Shown: in pieces, positions 1-13,016 of the stretch | Numbering within the stretch: the stretch's first letter is position 1 | Layout of the letters: each line of letters opens with the position of its first letter | Assembly: GCA_026874595.1 (NCBI GenBank) | Contig: CM049318.1 | Location: 2,601,741-2,665,740, forward strand | From: Sipunculus nudus | Taxonomy: Eukaryota > Annelida > Sipuncula > Golfingiida > Sipunculidae | Length of the DNA stretch: 64,000 bases | Direction: 5' to 3' | Program-made: the position numbers and the translations under genes | Notes under the pieces: generated by a model | What the model was told of the DNA's origin: nothing | Seen by the model: the letters and a program-made list of their open reading frames with translations, nothing else | Database searches by the model: none

Positions 1-967
1 AATGACATTGTTGCACCTGGAGATCACTGTTGCACCTGGAGATCACTGAAGTTGTAACAGGGATTTTGTGTGACGTATGATGAACAGACACTTGTTATTC
101 TAACTGTGGTATTTAAGTTGTATTAATTAAAATCTATCATAGAATATTGTCCTAAGCAAGTATGTGTACTGGTGTCAAAAGAAATAAATTAGTAATTGAT
201 CATCAGACTTTCCTTCAGTCATCAAACATAATTTTACAACCAATTTCTAGCTACCACTAGTACAGACAGATACATTTCTGCCAACAGGTTACATATTCTT
301 GGACTTTACTTAGTACCTTAATCTGCCTGCACATTCCATGGTTCTGGTACTTCAGGGTACACTTATAACAGTTCAGTCATGTTACCTTGAGAGATGTAAT
401 GTCATCATCTTGCTGTCAAAGGGACTCTGTGTAACATATATGCATCATTAATGATGAATAAGGACCTGTTATCCTAAGAACAAGATTTACAATGTTGTTT
501 ATATGTAACATCTGTCAGAGAATATTTTCCTTAGCATGTATGTGTATGGTGTCCATGGAATAGTATGCTGTTAATAACCAAGGCTTTACCATTCAGTAAC
601 CAACAGGGTTTCTAATTAAAGTGGATACCCCTGACATATTCAGGGATATAGCTGAACAGGTAACAGGTAATTAATGTAATGAGTATTACCAGTAGATGCA
701 TTGTATTGACAGATTAATATAGAGTCATATGAGGATCTCCTAGTCCTAATTTTCTGCCAAACGAGATGAATGGTTATGTCCACTATTATAGAAGTAGCAA
801 TTCTTATAACAGTCCCTGAAGGTTATCAAGAAGAGAATGTACATTCAGTTAGAGTACACAGCCTAGGATGGCTATTCTTCCCTGGTTTACAAGCTACTGC
901 ATATAATTGGATTTCCTTAACTCCGTCGCGGGAGTTTGACCTGATGTAATAGAAACTGAAGTTTCAA
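1..967. other. AT-rich DNA with no recognised gene
   Basis: No reading frame here resembles a known protein and no splice-flanked exon stands out. The only structure seen is a 19-bp direct tandem duplication at the extreme left. It is probably intergenic or intronic. Confidence 0.5.
10..47. repeat. Two tandem copies of a 19-bp unit
   Basis: The unit beginning GTTGCACCTGGAGATCAC occurs twice back to back with no mismatch. It may be the right edge of a longer array lying outside the window. Confidence 0.8.
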
Positions 968-1314
968 TTTTTTTAAAGAGTTTTTTTGTTGGAGGTTAAT
1001 GCCTCCATCTTTTTAATAATTGATTAATTATTTAATTCCCATTTCAGACTACATGACAGGTGCTTTCACAATAATCTTGGTGTCAACCAGGCTCAGTGTA
1101 CAACTCCTGCCGATCCTAAGTGTGTGCCATCCCCAATGCTTAGTCATAACATCAAGGAACCCCTGAAAGGTGCACTCAATTGTGAGTAAATTTAAACAGC
1201 ACTGTTAGGCCAGTCTACCCTGGAAAATCTCACTGAGCACTCCTCGGCTGTGATTTGAACTCACGACCTCCCATCTTTGAGCCCTGTGCTCTATCCTAGA
1301 CCACAGAAGCGGGT
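968..1314 (-). mobile_element. tRNA-derived SINE, copy A
   Basis: Read on the minus strand, the element begins with a tRNA-like head (about 1313 down to 1245). The head has an A-box-like TGGTCTAGGATAGAGC and a B-box-like GTGAGTTCAAATC. A body follows that is shared with the copies at 12.8 kb and 35.9 kb, including the stretch around 1130-1165. It ends in a small GGAGG...CCTCC hairpin and an A-rich tail (about 1000 down to 968). The shared body and polymerase III-type boxes show a retroposed SINE rather than a functional tRNA gene. Possible flanking duplications (similar TGAARTTTCAA-like sequences on both sides) are degenerate. I cannot name the SINE family. Confidence 0.7.
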
Positions 1315-1564
1315 GAAAATTTCAAGTTAATTATTAAATTATCAACCATAAAAGGAACTTCATCAATTAAATATTCACATCCTGTTGGAGACAAAGACAT
1401 TTTACTGTGATATTTCTTTCAAATATACACTGATGGTTGATAAGGATGTGGTTCAAATGTAGAGTAATATATATTTAACATATATTAGTTTTACCATTCA
1501 AATAGGATGTACATAACATACTGGTATGTAATGACCAAATTTCTCAAGTAATCTGTGGTTTAAA

Positions 1565-2892
1565 CAAGTGACCCGTGGGTCATGACGCTCAGCCGACTGA
1601 CATGTTGACAATATGTCCTTGCACAGACAACTAATTAAGGTAATGTAGGTGGCATCTTTGTTGATGCATATTAGCTTAAGTTCATCAAGACCCATAAGCA
1701 CACCAAATTTGATGACAATCGATCCAGCCATTCCCGAGGAATCTGGCAATTTGTGTGAATTTTGCATTTTTTCTGGGGTGCTCAAACATGCATGGGCTAT
1801 AACACAGAGATCATAGGACACAGTGACCTAATTTCAGGTTTCTGAGGAGAACTTTTGAGGAACTCTCAGGATGTCAAGTTAGAAGATTCTAGGTCCAATG
1901 GATATGATTTGTGCCTTGCTTTGGTATCAAATTTTCAATTATTCTGGGGGGTGCTTATAAGCCCCATAGCTTGGAGAATATGGGTAACAGAGACCTAATT
2001 TCAGGTTTCCAAGAAGTCTTTTCATGGACCTCCCTGCATATCAAATTAAAAAATTTTAGGTACAGTGGTGATGATTTGTGCCTTGTTAACAGACAATCTC
2101 ATCTTTAAAGGTTTCACAAGTATAGAAAAAAATTCTTAACAATTTTTAAAATCCAGTTGGCACCATAAGTTTGCAGAAAATGATGAAACACCCCTGATCA
2201 ATATGTATGCAAAGAATGATGGCGATCAATGCATTAGTTGTTCAGGTAATCTAGCTTCTGGATCAAATTCTTAATTTTTTTGCCTCTAACTCTGAGCCCC
2301 TTAGCTTCATAGATATGGGTAACAGAGACCTAGTTTCTGGTTTCTTTGAAGACTTTTCATGGACCTTCCTTGATGTCAAGTTGGAACATTTGAGGTCCAG
2401 TGATTACAATCTGTGTCCTGTTAATAGAAGACCACATCTTTAAAGATGTGTTTAAGAAGATCATCTTTAAAACGTTTAAAAAAGAAAGAAAAAATTTGTA
2501 AAAAAATCTATAAATTACAGGTGGTGCCACCAGTCTACAGGAATTGATGAAACACTCCATGATCAATATGCATGCAAAGAATCATGGTTATCAATGCATT
2601 AGTTGTTCAGATACTTGAGCTTTTGTATCAAATTTTCCATTATTCTGGGGGGTACTTTGGAGCCCCATAGCTTAAAGAATATGGGTAACAGAGACCTTAA
2701 CAGAGACCTTATTTCAGGTTTCCAAGGAGATTTTTCATAGACCTCTCTGGATGTCAAGTTAGAAGATTCCAGGACCAGAGGTTAAAATTTGTGTCTCGTT
2801 AACGGACAGATGGACAGACATTGACAGACGGACGGATGCCGGACAGTGGGTGATCGGTTTAGCTCAGATAACTATCAGTCAGCTGAGCTTAA
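1565..2892 (-). mobile_element. Family-1 (pearl/Helentron-like) element, copy a
   Basis: The left end carries the palindrome GACCCGTGGGTC (1570-1581) followed by CGCTCAGCCGAC. The right end has the inverted counterpart CAGTCAGCTGAGCT (about 2877-2889), preceded by a GACG-rich microsatellite (2823-2845). The interior has several diverged core units, each containing a GGTNNCAGNGACCTAATTTCAGG-like segment. No protein is encoded, so it would be non-autonomous. Orientation is set so that the palindrome marks the 3' end. Its existence as a repeat is clear from at least six relatives in this window. Its class is inferred. Confidence 0.75.
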
Positions 2893-4288
2893 AAAAATGT
2901 TAACTGAAAAAAAAGAATAAAAAAAGTGCTGCTAAAAAAAGTGTGTAAAAAGAGTAATTAGCGTCATTTTCAGTACATCCTCAAAAAAGGAGTGACTGTT
3001 TTAAAAAGGAGTGATTTGGCAGAGCTGTTAAACAGAATTTGCTAGAGCACCTAGCACTACAGGAAAGCGAATGGGAAGCAGATCAATAGCTTAAATCTGT
3101 TTTTCTGTCGCTCTCAATGCGCCCATGTTGGCATTGATTTGCTGACTTTGGTTTTCATTCACCAAATTGCCCTAAGCAAAAGCAAAATTTATCAGACGAG
3201 GGAATAATGTTGCTTTTGAGTCGCCCAATAAAAATGTTGCTTCTTTTTTGTTTTCTGTTTGCTCACTGCAGTATGGTTTAGGTATTCATTTGGTCATGTC
3301 ATTATTGTGTTGATTTTTATTCACCCATGTTGGTATTGGTTCGTTTTTGTCTTTGGATGATTGAAAACTGAACAGAAAGTGAATCAATTAAGCAAAGACC
3401 AAAGTAATAAAAAATTGGCAGTATTTATGTGAAAAATTGGGGATCTCGTATAAAAACATGCATTGCTTTTCTGGCAGTATTCCATCCTTATTAGTTGGCT
3501 TTTGATTTGTCCATGTTGCTTTTGGTGCGTTTTTCATTTGCCCTTGTCGCTATTGACTCGCTTTCAGTTAGCCCTTGTCGCTATTGGTTAGTTAATCAAG
3601 CATTTTACATATGCCTATTTAGGTTTTGCCTCACTTCTCTATATGTTTTGGTTCGCTGGCTTCTTTTATCATCCGTTTATAGTTCTGTTTCATGTCATTA
3701 TTGCATCTAAATCATCCCCTACACCATAAAAATTTCTAAACATTCACTTTCCATGTCTATTTTTTCATAAAAAATGTGTTTGGTTTGTTATTTAGTCTGA
3801 CACAGGCTTATTTAGGAGGGTTGGCTAGTGTGAATATTGACTGCCAAAGCCAAATCCCTGCAGGTCACAATGAGTGAAAGTTTGTTGTTTAATGTGTCAC
3901 CATACATGTGCAGATAAAGAATACATTGCTTCATTATCGCAAGTTTATCTGTTCACCATTTCTACCTATTAAAGTGTTTTGTGAGGGTTACAGTTTCATA
4001 CAGTGACCTACACAGGGTATATCTGAAACTAATTAAGTGCTATTTTGTAAACATACAAAATCTTAACAATATGGTGATCTTATAATAATTCTGATTATCT
4101 TCATGATAATTCCACTTTTGAAAATATCATGAATTTTAAACCCCCTCAAAACCAAAACACCATCTGGAATATCTTAATATGATTTCACAAAATTTATGAC
4201 TGCACCTATTTATTTATCAGGACAATAAATCAAAAGTTTATCAAGAATGCGAATATAACACCCTCCAATCAGGGATCATCTCAGATGT
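2893..4288. other. No gene recognised
   Basis: This is AT-rich sequence with short imperfect internal duplications, for example a GCCCTTGTCGCTATTG-like motif repeated around 3540-3590. No reading frame here is convincing. Confidence 0.45.
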
Positions 4289-4455
4289 CAGAAGCGGATC
4301 CAGTAGGGGGTCCAGATCCCTCCTTTTTCATCCTAAGCAACCTTTTTAAGGGTTTGGACCCCCCCCCTTTTCCGGACCTGGGGACCTTTTTTAGCTTTTT
4401 CATTGGTCCTTCTGGGTTGGACCTCACCTTTTCCTAAATCCTGGATCTGCCCCTG
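4289..4455. mobile_element. 167-bp MITE with GGATCCAG-type inverted ends
   Basis: The left end reads CAGAAGCGGATCCAGTAGGG. The reverse complement of the right end reads CAGGGGCAGATCCAGGATTT, so the termini are imperfect inverted repeats. Identical GATGT pentanucleotides flank the element (4284-4288 and 4456-4460) and fit a short target-site duplication. It encodes nothing. Similar CAGGGGCGGATCCAG termini occur on MITEs of many marine animals. The parent superfamily cannot be settled from one copy. Confidence 0.6.
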
Positions 4456-4601
4456 GATGTAAAAAAAATCAGGTACATGGTATGTAGGGTGTAAGGTACA
4501 AAATAAATAGCTCACAGTTACATTATTCACAGGTATACACATTATTCACAGGTATACACATTGTCGGGCCTATCTCTTGCAGATGGAATACAAATTAAAA
4601 C

Positions 4602-7600
4602 AAAGGACCCATGGGTCATGGCGCTCAGCTGTTATATATGATAAAAAATATGATTTGGGAATGAGGCACATGCTGGTTTTGTGTGGTAATAAATATAAGC
4701 TTTATTATGAGTTGTTGGTGTTTAGCTTATGTATGATTTTGATAGTATCTTTGGAGAAAGGGAAGAGGATTGATTTCATTTATTTTATTAACAAATGGAG
4801 TGCTATTGTCACACAGATTTTGACTTGGCCATATAACTTATGAGCAGCACATATAATAAAAGAGTTTAACAATTTATTAAAATTTAATAACAAATATTGT
4901 GCCAATATAATTTTTATTAAAAAATATAATAAGAAAATCATATGTTTTTTAAAACAAGGCCTACAGGCCCAATGCGAACCTGTGCATTGGGAAATATACC
5001 AGGTATATTGCTTTAATGCTGGAACATTACTTTTCATGTATATGAACAATAAAAGTACTAAACATTTTGAATAAGAAACAATTACACAAACATCACTGCT
5101 GAAATTCTGGCATGGGTGCACACAACACAAAAACAATTGTAGCTGGCACCACCAGTCTTGTATACTTCGAAGCTATCAGAGATATACACATATGCCAATT
5201 TTCAGACTGATATATCAAATTCCTCTGTAGAAATAAGCAGGCACATACACTGTGCAAAAGTCAATGTACGTGGCACCACCTGTTTTGTAAATAAGAATAC
5301 CATCAAAGATGCATAGACAGGTCAAAATATCAGTCCAATACATCAAACTTCCCCACAGTTTGATGCACTTGGCTGACAAAGCTTAGGTGAGTAAGGCAGT
5401 TGCCCCCGAGTGACCTGTGACAAATTGCTGCCTCAAGCTACTGCACTGAGTGAACTCTTGACCTGCACCTGGCTAGACTGAGTGAACTTTTGACCTGTAC
5501 TTGGCTGCACTGAGTGAACTCTTGACCAGTTGCATAATCTGACACAGTTGGCAGTCTGCCAAAGCTATAAATAGATTCAGGCTTAACTTTTTTTGCCAAA
5601 TACGATGCAGTGAACAGTCTGCCAAAGCTATAAACAGAATGCAGCTACTGCACTGAGTGAACTCTTGACCTATACCTGGCTGCACTTCTTCCAATCCTGG
5701 CACTGTGCTAAAACTATTTATAGAGCTGACATCATCTTGGCTTATGGCCAACATCAAGGCACTGGCAATCTGCCAATGGTGACCCAAGTGCTGCCATCTG
5801 AACACAAAACTGGTCCCTACTTGAAATAACTTTGAAATTTATTTTCCAAATACAAAATGCTTTTCAGCTGACTTTTTATAAAAAAGAAATCAGGAATATA
5901 TGTAAAATTATTACGGATGCATACTGAATGCAAATTTAAAGTACAGATATATCTCACTGATGGCAAATTCTTGAATTAAATCCACGTACAGTTGTCTTTA
6001 TATAGCCACAGAGAGCTGAATATCCATGATTGTAACATTGCCTGGTATGATGAATAACTTAAATCATAAATCTAAATTTTTTAAAAGCTTTTAAAAAAAC
6101 TTTCTTGTCAATATTAACCAAAGATAACCAAAGAATTATTGTAGGAATCATTCTTGTAAAATATTTAACAAACTGGCTTCAGTGGCATCAGTCAAAAAAC
6201 GTTTCGCAAGTTTATAACTCATATAGGAAGATACAGCAAACTGGCTAAGTTCAGCTTCCCATAACTCAGCCAAAAAGGACTGAACCAAAACCATTTGAAC
6301 AAACTTGAATTATCAGCATCTTAGGATAATTAATATGTGAGATTTAAGAATTTGACCCAGTGGTTTTTGAGAAGAAGATCTTTGTAGCCACTGAGCTAAA
6401 ATGGGCTGTTATGGCATATGACTAAATTCAGCTTCCCATAACTAAGCCAAAAGTCACTGAAAAGAGACCATTTGAACAAACTTAAGAAAGCACTACCCTA
6501 GGATCATTTCTGTGCGATATTAAACATTTTGGTCGTATGGTTTCAGAGAAGAAGTTTTTTGTAGCCCTCAGTGTGATACAGGCACTGATGACCCTGTACA
6601 AAAAAGGCCAATGCAGGTGGCGCCACCAATACGTCAATTTCAGATATGACCTATGTGACCAACATTGGCATAAAATTTAGTGATGATAGCTACAGCCATT
6701 TCTGAGATTTAAATTTTAATATGCTTTTTTTGCACAGTTATTAAAGTTCAACCTCCTGTATCTCGGCCAAAAATCTCGGAAAGTGGAACCATTTGAACAA
6801 ACTTGAGAAAGATTGTTCCTGGGATCATTTCTGTGAAATATTGGACAATTTGGCTGGACAGTTTCGGAGAAAAAGATTTTTAACGCTTTTTTAGCTTTTT
6901 CCCTATAAAATCTATGAAAATGCAGTTAGAAAAAAATAAACAAAATCCGATATAGTTTTTTGGATGACTCATTATTTGCAAAAAATTTGGTGATGCTAGG
7001 TCCTGCTGTTTTTGAGATAGCTATGGTTAACGTACAGACAACGCACAATGCACGACAGACGCCGCCACACCATCACATAAGCTCACAGGTTCGCTTATAA
7101 AATATAACTGAAATGATTATTAAAATAATATTATAGAATATATTCATGAATGCATTCATGAATCCATTTTGAAAGTATCTGCACTGGTATTCAAATACTT
7201 TCATTTTTACCTGAATTCCCATTCTTATGCAATAAAATTTTTTAACGCAGTACATATTCATATTCATATTCAAATACATTTGCAAAGCATTTGCACCATG
7301 TCTAGTATTTATTCAGTTTTAGCCAAACAATGATGTTGAGAATCCAGAATATACAAAATTCACAATTTTAAATAATGATCATAAGTACCTGGTTTTATGG
7401 CTTTTATTTATATTAAAAAAATAAATGTAATATATTCACTTTGGACTACTTTCACATCAATCTACACACTAGACAAAGTAGGAATCAAGATTAATATTAT
7501 CAACTGCATCTTTGTCTATCATTAATTTTCTTCATATGATCCCTAATGATTAGTAATGAATAACATTATTTATTTTTTTATAATTAAAATTTAACTGAAA

Positions 7601-8890
7601 AATACCATAGGTGACTGCATGGTGTTATTTGGAATAACATTGACATTGACATTCTATCCATCCATACAAGATTCTTACATCATCAGTAACTGCAAATTAA
7701 TTTCCTGTTACTCATCAACTAACAAATTCCTTTTCTATTAATTTTTTTTAATTTGTTATTAAAAACCAATAAAAATTTATTAATTTATTGTTTATTGTTA
7801 TGTTGTGTTTCAAAACAACTACTAGATGAGTTGGGTTGGACACCTGGATCAAATGTGGCTGGGCATTAGCTGCCTGGCTGCCTCAGTGTATGCCTGGAAT
7901 CAAGCAATCAAGCGTGCATAATTTGCTGAAAGGTCAACAAGGTAAACATACAGGTGACTGAAGAGGGGCTTGGTAAAGCCTGGGTCTGACATGGTCTCAT
8001 AAAAACCATTAATAAAAGCTACAATTTTTGGCCAATTTCTTTCAGCTTTCTATACTACAAAGATGAAATCCTTATGTGTGCATGATATGAAAATTATACA
8101 ACAGTGCTCTCAGAAAACAAATGTGCCATGGTCAAAGTTGGCCAAAATTTAAGGTACTAATTTTATATTTATACTAATAACTTATAAAATTTGAAAAATT
8201 CAGAACTAGTTTCAGGTATTCAATTGAATCTTGATTAAATAATGTTACATCCCTGACAAAAAATTTCTAGCTTCAGCAATCCTCTTGTTAAGGGGGTAAA
8301 TATATTTCTTGATTTTTTAAAAAGTGCATTATGTTTGGGCCCATAACTTAAAACAATTACGCAATACTGACATCATTTCTGGCATGTGCATAGCAAATGT
8401 ATAGAAAAATATGTATATTATATATGATCAAAGTCAGATCAGTGGCTTTGTTATTAGGCAGTCTTAAAGTGTAACAATGGGTTTTTAATGGAAAAAAGAA
8501 GTTTTTCATTAATATCTCGAAATAATTAAGTCCTAGTGACCAAATTCTTGGCATGGTAGGGGATTTTGGAGACATCTAACTGTATGCCAAATTTAAGGAA
8601 CTTAGAGCTGAAGCTGGGGAGCTGAGCTCTAGCAAACTGCATAACACTAGCTTGATGTAAACAATATGTGACATAGTGCTTGAAAACTTGAATAAAATCT
8701 ACAGTTTTTTATCAACTTGTTTCAAATTTATGGTGTTAACAGCTGAAATGCAAACAAAAAAATGCCTTGAAAATTAAATCCACAGCAGTTACAGGAAAAA
8801 AACGTGCCATGGTCAAATTTGGGCAAAATTTAAGGTACCAATTTTTTATTTTTGGTATTATTTTAAAATTTTTAAAAGATTTTGATCTAA
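4602..8890 (-). mobile_element. Family-1 long element, copy b (interrupted, right end lost)
   Basis: It begins with GACCCATGGGTC (4606-4617) and GCGCTCAGCTG. It matches the copies at 36.2 kb and 39.0 kb through 4954, is interrupted by a family-2 element (4955-7097), and resumes to 8890. There the homology stops abruptly inside the shared sequence TTTGATCTAATT and the 41-bp array takes over. The last roughly 500 bp, including the 5'-type terminus, are therefore missing. The interior contains two related units of about 650 bp, each with a GTGCCATGGTCAAAGTTGG-like segment. No transposition protein is encoded. An 88-codon frame at the left end exists only because the repeat is conserved at DNA level. 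Confidence 0.75.
4955..7097 (-). mobile_element. Family-2 Helentron-like element, copy a, nested in family 1
   Basis: The left end carries the palindrome GGCCTACAGGCC (4958-4969) followed by GCGAACCTGTG (4974-4984). The right end has the exact inverted partner CACAGGTTCGC (7084-7094). Comparison with the uninterrupted family-1 copies near 36.59 kb and 39.32 kb gives the empty site and confirms both boundaries to within a few bases. The interior has repeated 'TGAGTGAACTCTTGACC' units (5385-5700) and blocks containing GGTGGCGCCACC (6616-6627). It encodes no transposase or helicase. Confidence 0.7.
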
Positions 8891-11592
8891 TTCAGACTGG
8901 GTCATACACAGAGTACCTGTAATCAGAGGAACTCAGGCTGAGTCATATACAGAGTACCTGTGATCAGAGGAACTCAGTCTGAGTCATATACAGAGTACCT
9001 GTGATCAGAGGAACTCAGTCTGAGTCATATACAGAGTACCTGTAATCAGAGGAACTCAGGCTGAGTCATATACAGAGTACCTGTGATCAGAGGAACTCAG
9101 TCTGAGTCATATACAGAGTACCTGTAATCAGAGGAACTCAGGCTGAGTCATATACAGAGTACCTGTAATCATGGGGAACCCAGGCTGAGTCATATACAGA
9201 GTACCTGTAATCATGGGGAACCCAGGCTGAGTCATATACAGAGTACCTGTAATCAGAGGAACTCAGGCTGAGTCATATACAGAGTACCTGTAATCAGAGG
9301 AACTCAAGCTGAGTCATATACAGAGTACCTGTAATCAGAGGAACTCAGGCTGAGTCATATACAGAGTACCTGTAATCAGAGGAACTCAGGCTGAGTCATA
9401 TACAGAGTACCTGTAATCAGAGAAACTGAGGCTGAGTCATATACAGAGTACCTGTAATCAGAGGAACTCAGTCTGAGTCATATACAGAGTACCTGTAATC
9501 AGAGGAACTCAGTCTGAGTCATATACAGAGTACCTGTAATCAGAGGAACTCAGTCTGAGTCATATACAGAGTACCTGTAATCAGAGGAACTCAGTTTGAG
9601 TCATATACAGAGTACCTGTAATCAGAGGAACTCAGGCTGAGTCATATTCAGAGTACCTGTAATCAGAGGAACTCAGTCTGAGTCATATACAGAGTACCTG
9701 TAATCAGAGGAACTCAGTCTGAGTCATATACAGAGTACCTGTAATCAGAGGAACTCAGTCTGAGTCATATACAGAGTACCTGTAATCAGAGGAACTCAGT
9801 CTGAGTCATATACAGAGTACCTGTAATCATGGGGAACCCAGGCTGAGTCATATACAGAGTACCTGTAATCAGAGGAACCCAGGCTGAGTCATATACAGAG
9901 TACCTGTAATCAGAGGAACTCAGGCTGAGTCATATACAGAGTACCTGTAATCAGAGGAACTCAGGCTGAGTCATGTACAGAGTACCTGTAATCAGAGGAA
10001 CTCAGGCTGAGTCATATACAGAGTACCTGTAATCAGAGGAACTCAGGCTGAGTCATATACAGAGTACCTGTAATCAGAGGAACTCAGGCTGAGTCATTTA
10101 CAGAGTACCTGTAATCAGAGGAACCCAGGCTGAGTCATATACAGAGTACCTGTAATCAGAGGAACCCAGGCTGAGTCATATACAGAGTACCTGTAATCAG
10201 AGGAACCCAGGCTGAGTCATATACAGAGTACCTGTAATCAGAGGAACCCAGGCTGATTCATATACAGAGTACCTGTAATCAGAGGAACCCAGGCTGAGTC
10301 ATATACAGAGTACCTGTAATCAGAGGAACCCAGGCTGAGTCATATACAGAGTACCTGTAATCAGAGGAACTCAGGCTGAGTCATATACAGAGTACCTGTG
10401 ATCAGAGGAACTCAGGCTGAGTCATATACAGAGTACCTGTAATCAGAGGAACTCAGGCTGAGTCATATACAGAGTACCTGTAATCAGAGGAACTCAGGCT
10501 GAGTCATATACAGAGTACCTGTAATCAGAGGAACTCAGGCTGAGTCATATACAGAGTACCTGTAATCCCAGGAACTCAGGCTGAGTCATATACAGAGTAC
10601 CTGTAATCAGAGGAACTCAGGCTGAGTCATATACAGAGTACCTGTAATCAGAGGAACTCAGGCTGAGTCATATACAGAGTACCTGTAATCAGAGGAACTC
10701 AGGCTGAGTCATATACAGAGTACTTGTAATCAGAGGAACTCAGGCTGAGTCATATACAGAGTACCTGTAATCAAAGGAACCCAGGCTGAGTCATATACAG
10801 AGTACCTGTAATCAGAGGAACCCAGGCTGAATCATATACAGAGTACCTGTAATCAGAGGAACCCAGGCTGAATCATATACAGAGTACCTGTAATCAGAGG
10901 AACCCAGGCTGAGTCATATACAGAGTACCTGTAATCAGAGGAACCCAGGCTGAGTCATATACAGAGTACCTGTAATCAGAGGAACTCAGGCTGGGTCATA
11001 TACAGGGTACCTGCAATCCCAGGAACTCAGACTGGGTCATATACAGGGTACCTGTAATCCCAGGAAATCAGACTGGGTCATATACAGGGTACCTGTAATC
11101 CCAGGAACTCAGACTAGGTCATATACAGGGTACCTGTAATCCCAGGAACTCAGACTGGGTCATATACAGGGTACCTGTAATCCCAGGAACTCAGACTAGG
11201 TCATATACAGGGTACCTGTAATCCCAAAACTCAGGCTGGGTCTGAGTCTGAGTTCCTCTGATTACAGGTATTCTGTGTATGACCTATTGTGAGTTCCTCT
11301 GATTACAGATATACAGAGTACCTGTAATCCCAGGAACTCAGACTGGGCCATATACAGGGTACCTGTAATCCCAGGAACTCAGACTAGGTCATATACAGGG
11401 TACCTGTAATCCCAGGAACTCCGACTGGGTCATATACAGGGTACCTGTAATCCCAGGAAATCAGACTGGGTCATATACAGGGTACCTGTAATCCCAGGAA
11501 CTCAGACTGGGTCATATACAGGGTACCTGTAATCCCAGGAACTCAGACTAGGTCATATACAGGGTACCTGTAATCCCAAAACTCAGGCTGGG
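8891..11592. repeat. 41-bp minisatellite array, about 65 units
   Basis: The unit is 41 bp long (core TACAGAGTACCTGTAATCAG followed by AGGAACTCAGGCTGAG) and runs head to tail for 2.7 kb. Variants are ordered. The left two thirds mostly carry AGAGTACCTG...AGAGGAAC. The right third (from about 10985) carries AGGGTACCTG...CCCAGGAAC. A short inverted segment breaks the right block. The array begins exactly where family-1 copy b stops. There are no unique spacers and no coding frame. It should be highly length-variable. Confidence 0.95.
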
Positions 11593-12775
11593 ATGTATAA
11601 AGAGAGTACAGTACCTGTATCATCAGACTAGTGATTATGAGGATAAGAACTTACACTAGTTGCTCTGATAACATTCAAGAATTTCTTTTGAATAAATACA
11701 AATAAAGTGTACTGTTTTATCTAATCTACAGGCCATTCTTACCAGACAGCTCTCCTATTCCATACTCTGATCAACTGAAGAGCTGAAGCTGAGGCTCAGG
11801 TAAATTTCTGGTGAAAAATACAAATGTTTGATGCACAGGTCTCAATGTCTTTCTTTCAGCTGCATGAACATTCATGAAACAATAAAATAACTGTACAGCT
11901 TGCCAGCTGAACATTAAGTGCAATTATTGGGAGTTTCAATCCCTATAGCAGGCATTCATAGGTTAGCTCTAGCTCTTACATTAGCAATTTTGAGAGAAAC
12001 TGGTTATCTGTAATGTTGTGCATTCTTTGAAAGTATCTGTATTTATTCATTGTTGTTGCCCATAATAACGTAAAGTATGATAAACAAATTACAGCACACC
12101 CATAAAAGAGGAGCATTCATCATCCAAGTTGGTCTTAACAGAAGACACTTCCCTTGTGTATATACAGGCAATGAAATGATTGGAAAATTTTACATTATTT
12201 TGTTCTTCTTGCGTGTGATGGAAATTTACCAGTCCATACCATTGGTACAACAGGTAAAATTCTGTAACAAAATATGATGATATATTTTATAAACTTTTAT
12301 CAGGTTCTTTTTACAAATAAAATTAAAGAAAAAAAAATAATATTTATACTTATAGTTCTAAAGGTTCAACTTATGAAAGCCAATATATATGTAAGTAACA
12401 TGTCTAAGCCTGCAGAAACTTTTATCTATTATAAATAGATTTTAATGGTTCAATCTCCACAGAGAAGCAATGTCTTGTGATAACAGTACATTTTCACCAA
12501 TGAGCAACATAAGAGAAGGCAAGAATTGCTTTAGGGCAAACCTATTAACTGCTCTACCTGATTATAATATTTTGGAGCACCTGCATATGATATGTTTTCA
12601 GTCCCTACCAGGAAATGGATACATTGTATAACTGCATTACATGCTATTTTGTGATCATATGTTTGATACCAACAAAATTATAGCAAGTACCGATCATTAC
12701 ACATAAAATGTCTTTTAGCTGCCATGCGGCCATTCAAATATAGCTATCCTCTGGTAAGAATATTACATGTTGTAA
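11593..12775. other. No gene recognised
   Basis: This is AT-rich unique-looking sequence. Short frames are present but none resembles a protein I know. Confidence 0.45.
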
Positions 12776-12980
12776 GGCTGTGTTTGTCATCCCCATTGTT
12801 GGGTCATAAAATTAATACTGAGGAAACCCCTGAAAGGTGCACACATTTGTGAGTGAAACAGACTGTTGGGCACAAGTCTCCCAATTATTCTGCTACCCTT
12901 GGTAGGGGAGGACCATGAGATTGGAGCTCACTATCTCCCAGTTCTAAGCCCTATGCTCTACCCCTGAGCCACAGTAGCTT
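12776..12980 (-). mobile_element. tRNA-derived SINE, copy B (3' truncated)
   Basis: It shares the body of SINE copies A and C (CCCCATTGTTGGGTCATAA-like stretch at about 12790-12809) and ends at the tRNA-like head (about 12980 down to 12905) with CTGTGGCTCAGGGGTAGAGC, a good A-box. The B-box region is diverged. The tail and the GGAGG hairpin of the complete copies are absent, so the copy is truncated on its 3' side. Confidence 0.65.
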
Positions 12981-13016
12981 GCACATTAGAACTCTTGAGA
13001 GTTTGTGATCTATGAA

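Noticed and set aside
1245-1313. Possible tRNA gene with A and B boxes
   Set aside because: It is the head of a SINE: the same body follows in other copies and the acceptor arms do not pair well.
4577-4843. 88-codon frame conserved with 36240-36488
   Set aside because: It is shared DNA of family-1 elements, and the third copy at about 39.0 kb is broken by a frameshift early on, so there is no sign of selection on the protein.
8891-11592. Regularly spaced repeat resembling a CRISPR array
   Set aside because: The units are contiguous 41-mers with no unique spacers, and the genome is eukaryotic.
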